Shown here: positions 34,767 through 43,129 of the stretch, piece by piece
How positions within the stretch are numbered: position 1 is the first letter of the stretch
How the letters are laid out: each line of letters starts with the position of its first letter
Assembly: GCF_009936275.1 (NCBI RefSeq)
Contig: NZ_AP019797.1
Location: forward strand, 1,747,890 to 1,811,889
Length of the DNA: 64,000 nucleotides
Reading direction: 5' to 3'
Source of the DNA: Rhodothermus marinus
Lineage (GTDB): Bacteria; Bacteroidota; Rhodothermia; Rhodothermales; Rhodothermaceae
Notes under the pieces: generated by a model
The model's database searches: none
The model's input: the letters and a program-made list of their open reading frames with translations, nothing else
What the model was told of the DNA's origin: nothing
Translations under genes and position numbers: made by a program

Positions 34767-35993
34767 GTGGCCGAACCGACCTTACCGCTTCCTTCCGTTT
34801 TCCAGGCCCCTGATCCCTGGATTCCCGAGCCGCTTTCCAATCCCCCGGTGGTTTCCTGTGCAGCCGGCTTCGAGCCGGTGGTGGCCGAAGAACTTCGCAA
34901 GCTGGGCCATACGCCCTACTACCTGAAACCGGCCAAGCTGGTACTTCCCGAGGCGGGTCCGGACGCCTGCCCGGCGCTGAACTTCTATCCGCGCACCGTC
35001 CATCGCGTCTATCTGCTGCTGGGACTGGGACGTGCACCGACGCTACAGGACGTGCGGGCGCTGGCGCAGGCCGTTTCCTTTCATGCCTATCTGAACCCGG
35101 AGCAGCGTTTTGCCGTGCGCGCACAGCGCCACGGATCCCACGACTTCACGTCGATGGACGTCGCCCGTGAAGTGGGCTCGGCCGTGGTCGAGCGCGTGCA
35201 GGCACACACCGGACGGCGCATTCGAGCCGACCTGGACACGCCCGACGTAGAGATCATGGCCGAACTGAGTGACGACCAGCTCCTGCTTCTGCTGAACACC
35301 TCAGGCCCACCCCTGCACCGTCGGCACCATCGGGCCTTTCAGCATTTTGCGCCGCTGCTTCCCACGCTGGCGGCCGCGCTGCTCCGGCTGTCGTCTTTCC
35401 CGGACAACGTGGATCTGCTCATCGACCCGATGGCGGGCGGCGGCACAATCCCCATCGAAGCGGCCCTGCTGGCCCGCAACGTGGCACCCGGACTCCTGCT
35501 GCCGGAAGGACAGCTGGCACTGTTTCGTCTGTCTTTTCTCGACCACACTGCGTGGAGTCGGTTGCGTCACCGCGCGGAACGCCAGGTGCGTCCCCGCTCG
35601 CCCGTTCCGATCCTGGCGGCCGACCGCTACGCCCGCAACATTCGGGGCATGAAGGCCAATCTGGAAGCCATGGGCGTGGCGGCCGACGTGACCGTCTGCG
35701 CCGGCCGGGCCGAGCGCATGGCCTACCTGGAACAGCAGCCACCCGGACGCTGGAGCATCGTAACCAACCCGCCCTATGGCCTGCGCCTGGGCGATCCGCG
35801 GCGCATTGACCGACTCTACCACGACTTTGCCCGCGCCTGCGCCCGACACGGCATTGCCGAAGTCGTGGCGCTCACGCCCCGCCGCGACTCCTGGCTCGAG
35901 GCCTTCACGCAGGCCGGTTATCACCCGACACTCGTACAGCCCGTGCGCTACGGGAAGCTGGAAGCTTTTGCGCTGCGCGTCGAGCCGGCCTAA
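34767..35993 (+). CDS. THUMP-domain rRNA/tRNA guanine-N2 methyltransferase (RlmL/Trm14 type)
   Basis: A 408-residue RNA methyltransferase. The N-terminal THUMP/ferredoxin-like region ('RFAVRAQRHGSHDF', 'IMAELSDDQLLLLLNTSG') is followed by a Rossmann methyltransferase with 'LIDPMAGGGTIPIEAALLA' and the catalytic 'NPPYGLRLG'. It uses SAM to make N2-methylguanosine in rRNA or tRNA; the 23S target is most usual. GTG 34767 is preferred because AGAAGG lies just upstream; a TTG at 34740 is the outer alternative. Confidence 0.88.
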   Translation: MAEPTLPLPSVFQAPDPWIPEPLSNPPVVSCAAGFEPVVAEELRKLGHTPYYLKPAKLVLPEAGPDACPALNFYPRTVHRVYLLLGLGRAPTLQDVRALAQAVSFHAYLNPEQRFAVRAQRHGSHDFTSMDVAREVGSAVVERVQAHTGRRIRADLDTPDVEIMAELSDDQLLLLLNTSGPPLHRRHHRAFQHFAPLLPTLAAALLRLSSFPDNVDLLIDPMAGGGTIPIEAALLARNVAPGLLLPEGQLALFRLSFLDHTAWSRLRHRAERQVRPRSPVPILAADRYARNIRGMKANLEAMGVAADVTVCAGRAERMAYLEQQPPGRWSIVTNPPYGLRLGDPRRIDRLYHDFARACARHGIAEVVALTPRRDSWLEAFTQAGYHPTLVQPVRYGKLEAFALRVEPA

Positions 35994-35994
35994 A

Positions 35995-36027
35995 CAAAAA
36001 AGGGGTGGCTTGAACGCCACCCCTTTG
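35995..36027. terminator. Bidirectional terminator between the methyltransferase and DUF2267 genes
   Basis: Nine-bp arms AGGGGTGGC (36001-36009) and GCCACCCCT (36016-36024), with A6 before and T3 after, so it works in both directions between convergent genes. Confidence 0.85.
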
Positions 36028-36035
36028 CCACTGCT

Positions 36036-36521
36036 TTACGCCGTCTGCGCCGAAGGCTCCGGCCACAGGTGCCGGATCGCTTTGGGCAACATGGCCCGCA
36101 CGTCGGCAATCTCACCGGCGCTGATATGCCGGTTCAGCACTTCGAAGACGACCCGCACGGCCTGCTGCGGGCTGATGGTTAGCCCGATCTGGTGCAACTC
36201 TTCCTGAATGGGCATCAGGAAGTCCTCTTCGTGCCGCAGGCGCAGCGGCTTGTCGGTGGGGTCCCATCCTTCGTAGAAAATACCACGCACCAGCAGCGGA
36301 AGCTGAGCAGCAAACTGAGCCGCCTCCTCCACGGTCAGCCGATCCCGCAACTGGTGCAGCACGGCCCGCAGCACGTGATAGGCATAGCGCCGGGCCGTCT
36401 CCTCCGGATGCGGGCTGTTGCCCACATGTTCGTCCAGGTGCAGCGCCTCTCGAATCTCCTTCAGCCAGGTGTTCGTCTTCTGGATCGTGCTGTCAAACAC
36501 GTCCAATCCGGTCATCGACAT
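36036..36521 (-). CDS. DUF2267 family protein
   Basis: A 161-residue helical DUF2267 protein: 'AYHVLRAVLHQLRDRLTVEEAAQFAAQLPLLVRGIFYEGW' is the family signature, given here as its two halves around residues 48-88. The family has no established biochemical function. It is on the same strand as the two-component system, 80 bp downstream of the histidine kinase, so it may be read through from it. The start is ATG 36521; Met at 36515 is also possible. Confidence 0.85.
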   Translation of the reverse strand: MSMTGLDVFDSTIQKTNTWLKEIREALHLDEHVGNSPHPEETARRYAYHVLRAVLHQLRDRLTVEEAAQFAAQLPLLVRGIFYEGWDPTDKPLRLRHEEDFLMPIQEELHQIGLTISPQQAVRVVFEVLNRHISAGEIADVRAMLPKAIRHLWPEPSAQTA

Positions 36522-36601
36522 GGCGCACCTCCCGGTTTTTGGTTGACACGCTGTCACCCACAGGCTCCGGAGATCTGCTCGACAAAGCGCGTTCCGGTCT
36601 G

Positions 36602-38038
36602 TCAGGCCGACAGCACCGGCACCGGACAGGCCGGCCAGTAAACCTCGAAGGTGCTGCCCTTGCCGGGGCCCGGGCTCCAGGCCCGCACCGAGCCGCCGCA
36701 GGCTTCCACGATGGCGCGTACGATGGCCAGGCCGAGTCCGGAGCCGGGCCTGCCTTCGGCCGAGCGTCCCCGGTAAAAGCGGTCGAAGAGATGCGCCGCT
36801 TCCGCCGGATCGAAACCGATCCCGGTATCCGTAACCCGCAGCCGGATCTGGCCGTCGAGCCGATGCACTTCCAGACGCACCCGGCCACCCGGCGGCGTGT
36901 ACTTACAGGCGTTGGAAAGCAGATTGTCGAGCACCTCGTCCAGATATTCCGGCACCACGCAAACCCAGGCCTGTCCGGGCAACACCGCCTCGAAACGCAG
37001 CCCTGCCTGCTCGAAGCGGGCCTGCCAGTCCTTCAGGTGCGACTGACAGCGCTCGACCAGATCGGTCGGGCGGGCGCGCTCATGCGCGTCGGTGCGCTCG
37101 AGACGGGCCAGGTGCAGCAGGCCGCGGACGGTTTCCGTCATGCGCTCGACGTCGCGCAGGGCTTCTTCGAGCACTTCGCGATAGTAGGCGGCCTGGCGGG
37201 GTCGCCGGAGTGCCACCTCCAGCTCGCTGCGCAGCGCCGAAAGCGGCGTCAACAGTTCGTGGGCCGCGTTGTCCGTAAAGCGCCGTTCCCGCTCGAGCGA
37301 GGCGGCCAGGCGTGCCAGCAGGTCGTTGAACGTCTCGGCCAGCTCGGTCAGTTCGTCCTGCACCCCGCCCGGGACGGGCAGGCGCGCCGCCAGGTTGTCG
37401 GCGCCCATCTGCCGGGCGGTCGCCGTCAGCAGCGCTACCGGCTGCAGAGCCCGCCGAGCCAGCCAGTAGCCGCCCAGGGCGGCCAGCAGCACGCTCAGCA
37501 CGATCCCCAGTCCCAGCACCAGGCCCAGATGGTGCAGCTCGCGGTGGAGCGACCACTCGAAGCCTGTCACCTCCAGCCAGCCGAATAGCAGACCTGCCTC
37601 ATCGAAAAGCGGCGTGTAGCGGGTGCGCGCTGGCTTGCCTTCCCACGTGTGGCTGTAGACCTGCACATCCAGGACGGGCTGCACGCGCACGGGCAGCGAA
37701 TCGTGCCGGGCGAAATTGGGACTCTCGTAGACCACGCGACCGTCGGGGCGCAGCAGCCGCACATACGTACCGTAAATGCCGTCGGTCTGATAGGCCACGG
37801 AGCGCAGCGTATCGAGCGCCACAAACACAGGCACACCGGCCCGCTCCTGCACGAACGGCATGAGCTGGCGCGTCTCGTGGATCAGATGCTGGTCGAAGTC
37901 CCGATGCCGGGCCATGTGGAAGCTCACGTAGCTGAAGGCCGCAAACAGCCCCAGCAGTACCAGCAACGTAACGGCATACCAGAGCGCCAGCCGTACGGAG
38001 ATCGACCAGCGGTGCGGAAGGCGACGAAGCCACGTCAT
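36602..38038 (-). CDS. Sensor histidine kinase (heavy-metal type)
   Basis: A 478-residue membrane sensor. TM1 is at about residues 15-38, a periplasmic sensing loop of about 130 residues follows, and TM2 is at about residues 168-190, then a HAMP linker. The phosphorylated His is in 'NAAHELLTPLSALRSE'. The ATPase core has the N-box 'LLSNACKYTPPGG', G1 'DTGIGFDPAEAAHLF' and G2 'GSGLGLAIVRAI'. It overlaps the response-regulator gene by 4 bp. Its position, divergent from copper-resistance genes, suggests Cu(I) or Ag(I) sensing like CusS/CopS, but the signal is inferred only from context. Confidence 0.9.
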   Translation of the reverse strand: MTWLRRLPHRWSISVRLALWYAVTLLVLLGLFAAFSYVSFHMARHRDFDQHLIHETRQLMPFVQERAGVPVFVALDTLRSVAYQTDGIYGTYVRLLRPDGRVVYESPNFARHDSLPVRVQPVLDVQVYSHTWEGKPARTRYTPLFDEAGLLFGWLEVTGFEWSLHRELHHLGLVLGLGIVLSVLLAALGGYWLARRALQPVALLTATARQMGADNLAARLPVPGGVQDELTELAETFNDLLARLAASLERERRFTDNAAHELLTPLSALRSELEVALRRPRQAAYYREVLEEALRDVERMTETVRGLLHLARLERTDAHERARPTDLVERCQSHLKDWQARFEQAGLRFEAVLPGQAWVCVVPEYLDEVLDNLLSNACKYTPPGGRVRLEVHRLDGQIRLRVTDTGIGFDPAEAAHLFDRFYRGRSAEGRPGSGLGLAIVRAIVEACGGSVRAWSPGPGKGSTFEVYWPACPVPVLSA

Positions 38039-38730
38039 GGCGTTTCCGTGGCGGACGGTTCAAGCCGCAGGGCGTAGCCGACCCCCCGGACGGTTTCGAT
38101 CTGCAGCGCCGGAGAAGCGTCGCTCAGCTTCTGGCGCAATCCGGAAACGGTCACGTCGATCGTGTTGTCGCTCACGTAGAATGGGTCGCCCCAGACCTGC
38201 TCGGCAATCCGCGTGCGCGAGAGCACCTCGCCCGGATGACGCGCCAGAAAGCGCAGCAGATCGTACTCCTTGGGCCGCAGCGGCAGGACGTACTCACCCA
38301 CCCGGACCTGGCGGCGCCGCTCGTTGATCTCCAGCGGCCCCAGGCGGATCACGTCGGTTGCCTGCCAGACGGGCGAACGGCGCAGCAGCGCCCGCAACCG
38401 GGCCAGCAACTCCTCGAAGGCGAAAGGTTTTCCCAGATAGTCGTCGGCTCCGGCGTCCAGTCCGGCCACCCGGTGTTCGAGGTCGTCCAGCGCCGTCAGC
38501 ATCAGGATCGGCATCTGATAGCCGGCCTCCCGCAGGCGCCGCACCAGCGTCTGGCCGTCCATCCGGGGCAACCGCCAGTCCACGATCAGCGCATCGTAAT
38601 GGCTGGCCTGCACACGGGCCTCCGCTTCCACCCCGTCGGCCACCCGATCCACCTGGTATCCTTCTTCACGAAGCCCCCGGGCCAACGCCCGCGCCAGCCG
38701 CTCATCGTCTTCCACCAGCAGAATCCACAT
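38035..38730 (-). CDS. OmpR-family response regulator (CusR/CopR-like)
   Basis: A 231-residue regulator. The receiver has 'LLVEDDERLARAL', the phospho-acceptor Asp in 'ALIVDWRLPRMDG' and the conserved Lys in 'DYLGKPFAFEELLARL'. The winged-helix DNA-binding domain ends 'IDVTVSGLRQKLSD' and 'TVRGVGYALR'. It is transcribed away from the copper-resistance operon and overlaps the kinase start by 4 bp. The element shared by 38783-38823 and 43030-43068 is a plausible binding site. Confidence 0.93.
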   Translation of the reverse strand: MWILLVEDDERLARALARGLREEGYQVDRVADGVEAEARVQASHYDALIVDWRLPRMDGQTLVRRLREAGYQMPILMLTALDDLEHRVAGLDAGADDYLGKPFAFEELLARLRALLRRSPVWQATDVIRLGPLEINERRRQVRVGEYVLPLRPKEYDLLRFLARHPGEVLSRTRIAEQVWGDPFYVSDNTIDVTVSGLRQKLSDASPALQIETVRGVGYALRLEPSATETP

Positions 38731-38782
38731 GGTAGCCGCGCTTTTTGTTGCATGAAAGACCCGTCCGGACGTTCAGTTTCTT

Positions 38783-38823
38783 CCTTAAAAGGTTTTAAGC
38801 CACGGCCCAGTCAGGTTTTAGAT
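38783..38823. promoter_or_regulatory. Shared metal-regulon element, copy 1 (upstream of the copA-like gene)
   Basis: The first 30 bases (38783-38812) match 43030-43059 at 25 of 30 positions, and the 'GTTTTA' block follows in both. Inside it, AGGTTTTA occurs twice (38790 and 38813), 23 bp apart, as expected for a response-regulator dimer site. It ends 54 bp before the ATG at 38878 and sits between the divergent regulator and oxidase genes. Confidence 0.6.
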
Positions 38824-38877
38824 CCCGGGAAAAAAATTACGGCCGGTTAACTGAAACACCGATCCACCGAAGCCAAC

Positions 38878-40728
38878 ATGAAGCGCTTCACACGTCGTGA
38901 CTTTCTGCAGACGCTGGCGGTGCTGGGCATTTCGACGGGGATCGAGGCGCTCCTTCCGGCCTACGCGCGGCCGCGTCCACGCGTGGCTGCTCCCCGTCGT
39001 TCAGGCCGCGGTCCGGTGACCTACGACCTGACCATTGCCGAGACGCCGATCCGCATCGGCGGCCGTAAGGCGAAGGCCACCACCATCAACGGCACGGTAC
39101 CGGGACCGCTGCTGCGCTTCCGCGAAGGCGACGAGGTGATCATCCGCGTCACCAACCGCCTGAAGGAAGATACGTCCATTCACTGGCATGGCCTGCTGGT
39201 GCCTTTCGACATGGACGGCGTGCCGGGCGTGAGCTTTCCGGGCATCAAACCCGGCGAGACCTTCACGTACCGGTTCCGGTTGCGCCAGCACGGCACCTAC
39301 TGGTACCACAGCCACAGCGGGCTGCAGGAGCAGACGGGCATCTACGGCCCGCTCATCATCGATCCGGCCGAAGAGCCCTATCCCTACGATCGCGAGTACG
39401 TGATCGTGTTGAGCGACTGGACCTTCGAGAATCCGCATCGCGTGCTGGCCCGGCTCCGCAAGTACCCCGGCTATTACAACTTCCAGCGGCGCACGCTGGC
39501 CAATCTGTTCGAAGAAGCCAGAGAGATGGGCTTCTGGAAGGCGCTGAAGGATCGGCTGAGCTGGGGGCGCATGCGCATGGGCGCCACGGACATCGTGGAT
39601 ATCACCGGCGCCACCTACACGTACCTGATGAACGGCCACGCGCCCGAAGACAACTGGACGGCGCTGTTCCGCCCAGGCGAGCGCGTGCGCCTGCGGTTCA
39701 TCAACGCGGCGGCCGGAAGTATCTTCGACGTGCGCATTCCGGGGCTGCCGATGACCGTGATTCAGGCCGACGGCCAGTACGTGCAGGCGGTCACGGTGGA
39801 CGAATTCCGAATCGGCATTGCGGAAACCTACGACGTGATCGTCGAGCCGAAAGAAGAGCAGGCCTACACGATCTTTGCCGAGTCGATGGATCGCAGCGGC
39901 TACGCCCGTGCCACGCTGGCCCCGCGCGAGGGCATGGAAGGTCCCATCCCGCCGCTCCGGAAGCGTCCGCTGCGCACGCATGCCGACATGGGCATGGTGC
40001 ACGAGGGTCACGCGGGGATGAGCCATGAAGCCATGCCCACCCACCACCAGGAGCACCGGATGCCCGCCGACACGACCGGACATCACATGCACGGCGGGCA
40101 TGACCACCATACCGGACATGCCATGATGGCGGGTATGATGAGCGGCGTGGGCCAGCCACCGGGCATGCCGCCGGAACCGCAGCCCCACGGGGACGACACG
40201 CACGGCCCGGGCAACGCGGCCGTGCCGATGATCACGCGCAGCCGCCTGCACGAGCCGGGCGTGGGCCTGGGCGAAGACGGCTGGCGCGTGCTGGTCTATA
40301 CCGATCTCAAGAGCCTGCATCCCCGCGAGGACTTCCGTCCGCCTACCCGCGAGATCGAGCTGCACCTGACCGGCAACATGGAGCGCTTCCTGTGGGGCAT
40401 CGACGGCAAAACCTATTCGGAAGCGCCCGAGCCGATTCGCCTGCGCTACGGCGAGCGGGTGCGGCTCGTGCTCGTCAACGACACGATGATGGAACACCCC
40501 ATGCACCTGCACGGGATGTGGATGGAACTCGAAAACGGCCACGGCCGGCACATTCCACGCAAACACACGATTCTGGTCAAGCCGGCCGAGCGGCTCTCCG
40601 TGCTGATCACGCCGGACGAGCCCGGCCCCTTTGTCTTCCACTGCCACATCCTCTATCACATGGAGATGGGGATGTTTCGCGTCTTCGAAGTATCCGAACC
40701 TGAAACGGCAACCCGAACCTCGTCATGA
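38878..40728 (+). CDS. copA: Multicopper oxidase, copper-resistance CopA/PcoA type
   Basis: A 616-residue exported oxidase. The N-terminal twin-arginine motif 'RRDFLQTL' indicates Tat export after cofactor loading. Copper ligands lie in 'SIHWHGLLV' (about residue 101), 'YWYHSHSGLQEQTG' (about 143), 'HPMHLHGMWME' (about 540) and 'VFHCHILYHMEMGM' (about 587). A Met/His-rich insert (about residues 370-437) is typical of CopA and binds extra copper. It oxidises Cu(I) to Cu(II) in the periplasm. copB overlaps by 4 bp. Confidence 0.94.
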   Translation: MKRFTRRDFLQTLAVLGISTGIEALLPAYARPRPRVAAPRRSGRGPVTYDLTIAETPIRIGGRKAKATTINGTVPGPLLRFREGDEVIIRVTNRLKEDTSIHWHGLLVPFDMDGVPGVSFPGIKPGETFTYRFRLRQHGTYWYHSHSGLQEQTGIYGPLIIDPAEEPYPYDREYVIVLSDWTFENPHRVLARLRKYPGYYNFQRRTLANLFEEAREMGFWKALKDRLSWGRMRMGATDIVDITGATYTYLMNGHAPEDNWTALFRPGERVRLRFINAAAGSIFDVRIPGLPMTVIQADGQYVQAVTVDEFRIGIAETYDVIVEPKEEQAYTIFAESMDRSGYARATLAPREGMEGPIPPLRKRPLRTHADMGMVHEGHAGMSHEAMPTHHQEHRMPADTTGHHMHGGHDHHTGHAMMAGMMSGVGQPPGMPPEPQPHGDDTHGPGNAAVPMITRSRLHEPGVGLGEDGWRVLVYTDLKSLHPREDFRPPTREIELHLTGNMERFLWGIDGKTYSEAPEPIRLRYGERVRLVLVNDTMMEHPMHLHGMWMELENGHGRHIPRKHTILVKPAERLSVLITPDEPGPFVFHCHILYHMEMGMFRVFEVSEPETATRTSS

Positions 40729-41468
40729 TGCGTCGGATAGGAGTCTTTCTGTTGCTCGCCGCACTTGCGGTGCTGCCTGCCCGCCAGCTTCGGGCCCAGG
40801 CGCAGCCGCTGGTCCACTTCATGAACGAAAACACGCTGGCCTTCGTGCTTTTCGACCTGCTGGAGACCTCACCCGCCCTGGACGGCCGCCCGCTGCAGTG
40901 GGACATGGACGCCTGGGTCGGAAAGATGTACAACCGACTCTGGATCCGCAGCGAAGGCGAACTGCTGACCGCGCAGCGCGGCGGCGAAGCGGAGTTTCAG
41001 GCGCTCTACAGTCGGGTCGTAGCGCCTTACTGGGACCTGCAGGTCGGTGCCCGCTTCGAGGTAGCCTACGGCGAGCAGACCCGCACACGCGCCCACCTGG
41101 CCCTGGGACTGGAAGGCCTGGCTCCCTACTGGTTCGAGCTGGAACCGATCCTGTTCGTCAGCCAGGACGGAGACGTCTCCGCCTCCCTGGTGGCCTCGCA
41201 TGACCTGTTCGTCACGCAGCGGCTGATTCTGCAACCCCGGCTGGAGGCGCTGGTGGCCGTGCAGGAGGTGCCTGAGTGGGGCGTCGGACGTGGACTGAAC
41301 CGCGTGGACTTCGGTCTGCGGCTGCGCTTCGAGCTGGTGCGCGAGTTTGCCCCGTACATTGGCTTCAACTGGAGCCGCCTCTACGGAGGTGCGGCCGACC
41401 TGGCCCGCGCAGAAGGCGAAGCGACGCGCACGTCCGGGTTTGTAGCCGGCGTGCGGCTCTGGTATTGA
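40725..41468 (+). CDS. copB: Copper-resistance outer-membrane protein CopB
   Basis: A 247-residue outer-membrane beta-barrel of the CopB/PcoB family. A Sec signal peptide (hydrophobic core, 'LRAQAQP' cleavage region) precedes alternating aromatic/hydrophobic strands such as 'LQWDMDAWVGKMYNRLWIRS' and the terminal 'FVAGVRLWY'. It lacks the long Met-rich N-terminal region of some CopB proteins. The start overlaps the copA stop (ATGA). It probably handles copper export or sequestration at the outer membrane. Confidence 0.9.
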   Translation: MMRRIGVFLLLAALAVLPARQLRAQAQPLVHFMNENTLAFVLFDLLETSPALDGRPLQWDMDAWVGKMYNRLWIRSEGELLTAQRGGEAEFQALYSRVVAPYWDLQVGARFEVAYGEQTRTRAHLALGLEGLAPYWFELEPILFVSQDGDVSASLVASHDLFVTQRLILQPRLEALVAVQEVPEWGVGRGLNRVDFGLRLRFELVREFAPYIGFNWSRLYGGAADLARAEGEATRTSGFVAGVRLWY

Positions 41469-41547
41469 AAAAATGCCGAGAACGGGAGCCTCTGCCCGAC
41501 TTTGGCCGTAATGCCTGCAACCCTGCTTCACCTTACCCCCGAATCTC

Positions 41548-42030
41548 ATGCGCATCACCCGCAAAACCTACGTGCTGGGCTTTCTGCTGGGCGCGGCCCT
41601 GGCTGCCATTGGTCTGGCCCTCTACAGCAGCCAGCAGCAGGCTTCGGCCCAGCCCACCCTGACCGTCTTCAAAAGCCCCACCTGCGGCTGCTGCGGCAAG
41701 TGGGTGGAGCACATGAAAGCGGCCGGCTTTAACGTGCGCGTCGAGGACGTGCAGGACCTGAGCGCGATCAAAGCCCGCTTCCACGTGCCCGGCACGCTGC
41801 ATTCCTGCCACACGGCCATCGTCGAAGGCTACGTGATCGAAGGCCATGTGCCGGCGGCCGACGTGTGGCGCCTGCTCCGGGAAAAGCCGGACGTAACCGG
41901 TCTGGCGGTCCCGGGCATGCCGATCGGTTCGCCCGGCATGGAGCAGGGCTTCCGCGTGGATCCCTACGACGTGCTGGCGTTTACGACGGACGGTCAGACA
42001 CGGGTCTTCGCCCGCTACGGACAGGAATAG
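41548..42030 (+). CDS. DUF411 metal-binding protein
   Basis: A 160-residue DUF411 protein, a family associated with copper resistance. An N-terminal signal/anchor segment is followed by 'FKSPTCGCCGKWVEHMKAAG' and later Cys and His residues ('TLHSCHTAIVEGY'), a thioredoxin-like CxCC site. It is periplasmic and probably binds Cu. It sits 79 bp after copB and 3 bp before the TlpA-like gene. Confidence 0.9.
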   Translation: MRITRKTYVLGFLLGAALAAIGLALYSSQQQASAQPTLTVFKSPTCGCCGKWVEHMKAAGFNVRVEDVQDLSAIKARFHVPGTLHSCHTAIVEGYVIEGHVPAADVWRLLREKPDVTGLAVPGMPIGSPGMEQGFRVDPYDVLAFTTDGQTRVFARYGQE

Positions 42031-42033
42031 GCG

Positions 42034-42696
42034 ATGCAGGAGAGCCTGCCGCTCAGTCCATCGCTGCTGTACGCGCTGGCGGGATTGCTGGTGGTCGGCG
42101 GCCTGGCGCTGCTCTGGTTGGCGCCACGCCTCAGCCCGCGTCGCCGTCTGGAAGGCGCGGCGGCCTGGACCGGCGCGCTGTTCGGCGGCGTGGTGATGCT
42201 TTCGGGACTGGCCCTGGGCGCGCTGGCCTACCTGCGCCAGCAGCAGCCCGAGATCGTTCAACCGCCGGGGGTGGTTGGGCGCCCCGCACCGGAGCTGGTC
42301 TTTCGTCTGGTAGACACCGACGAGCCTCGCACGCTGGCCGATTACCGGGGGAAGGTGATTCTGCTGAACCTCTGGGCCACCTGGTGCGGCCCCTGCCTGG
42401 CCGAAATTCCCGAACTCAATCGTTTCCAGCAGGCCTATCAGGACCGGGGTGTCGTGGTAATCATGATCTCAGACGAACCCCGCCAGACCATTCTGGAATT
42501 CACGAAAGAACGTCCCTTAGAAGCCGTCAGCGGCTATCTGCCTGAAGACGCCCGCTGGCCCTGGCCCTACAACCGGGTCGAACAGGCCCGCCCCACCACG
42601 TTCGTGATCGATCGCGACGGCATCATCCGCGAGACCTGGCCCGGCGCCGCCGACTTTGCCCAGTTCGAAGCGGCGGTGTTGCCCTATCTGGAATAA
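42034..42696 (+). CDS. TlpA-like thioredoxin-fold protein, membrane-anchored
   Basis: A 220-residue protein with two N-terminal hydrophobic segments (about residues 8-28 and 45-68) and a periplasmic TlpA/ResA fold. The redox site is 'WATWCGPCLAEIP'. It would reduce disulfides or keep metal-site cysteines reduced, for example in the neighbouring DUF411 protein. It starts 3 bp after the DUF411 stop. Confidence 0.9.
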   Translation: MQESLPLSPSLLYALAGLLVVGGLALLWLAPRLSPRRRLEGAAAWTGALFGGVVMLSGLALGALAYLRQQQPEIVQPPGVVGRPAPELVFRLVDTDEPRTLADYRGKVILLNLWATWCGPCLAEIPELNRFQQAYQDRGVVVIMISDEPRQTILEFTKERPLEAVSGYLPEDARWPWPYNRVEQARPTTFVIDRDGIIRETWPGAADFAQFEAAVLPYLE

Positions 42697-42765
42697 GCAG
42701 GTTTCCGCCTCTTGGCAGTACGCTTCGGGAAGCCCCGCTTCATGCCTGGCACAGAGCCTGTTTGT

Positions 42766-42945
42766 AGAACTTATCCGGAAAACAAGAGGAGATCCGGTAA
42801 GCCGGCACTTCGCGTCGCGTGTCGGAAGCACGGGTTTATAGTAAACCACGAAGGCGCCGGCCGAAATGACGTTTCCCGTTCGGCACTTCGCTGCGCTCCG
42901 TGCCTGACTACGAACAGAGTCTGTTTGTAGGGTAAGCCGTGAAGG
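42766..42945 (+). repeat. Dispersed intergenic repeat family 2, copy 3
   Basis: It shares the 'CGGAAAACAAG', 'GTGTCGGAAGCACGGGTT' and 'CCACGAAGGCGCC' blocks with 29845-30083 and the inverted 33424-33662. Near-identical 17-mers ACAGAGCCTGTTTGTAG (42751-42767) and ACAGAGTCTGTTTGTAG (42914-42930) frame it, so this copy has internal duplication. Confidence 0.75.
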
Positions 42946-43029
42946 CGTTTTAGCGAAGTGCCCCCCTTTCTGCCTGCATACGCGTTCCTTAAGCACCCAT
43001 TGCCGTCACTGTAACCGCTTCGTTGCGTG

Positions 43030-43068
43030 CCTTAAAAGCTTTTCAGCCGCCGCTCAGTCGTTTTAAAT
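43030..43068 (+). promoter_or_regulatory. Shared metal-regulon element, copy 2
   Basis: It matches 38783-38823 at 25 of the first 30 bases, then GTTTTA follows after a 2-base gap. It ends 61 bp before the start at 43130, close to the 54 bp seen at copA. Confidence 0.6.
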
Positions 43069-43129
43069 AAAGGGTTCAGTAGCTTGAGAGCGTATTCTGA
43101 ACCTGCAACCAACCCGAGGAGGTAACGCC

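Larger units (their letters stand above)
42697..43129. other. Intergenic region: repeat copy plus promoter of the second metal operon
   Basis: This 433-bp non-coding stretch holds repeat family 2 copy 3 (42766-42945), then AT-richer DNA with the shared regulatory element (43030-43068) and a strong Shine-Dalgarno site, GAGGAGGT (43116-43123), before ATG 43130. No credible gene lies inside. Confidence 0.6.

Noticed and set aside
39001..40659. A 552-codon open frame antisense to the multicopper oxidase gene
   Set aside because: High GC in third positions removes stop codons on the opposite strand. The frame has no recognisable domains, whereas the sense strand encodes every copper motif.
24899..43129. 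CRISPR array or integrase-flanked island around the repeats
   Set aside because: The repeats are long, few and irregularly spaced, with no spacers, cas genes, integrase or direct target-site pattern.
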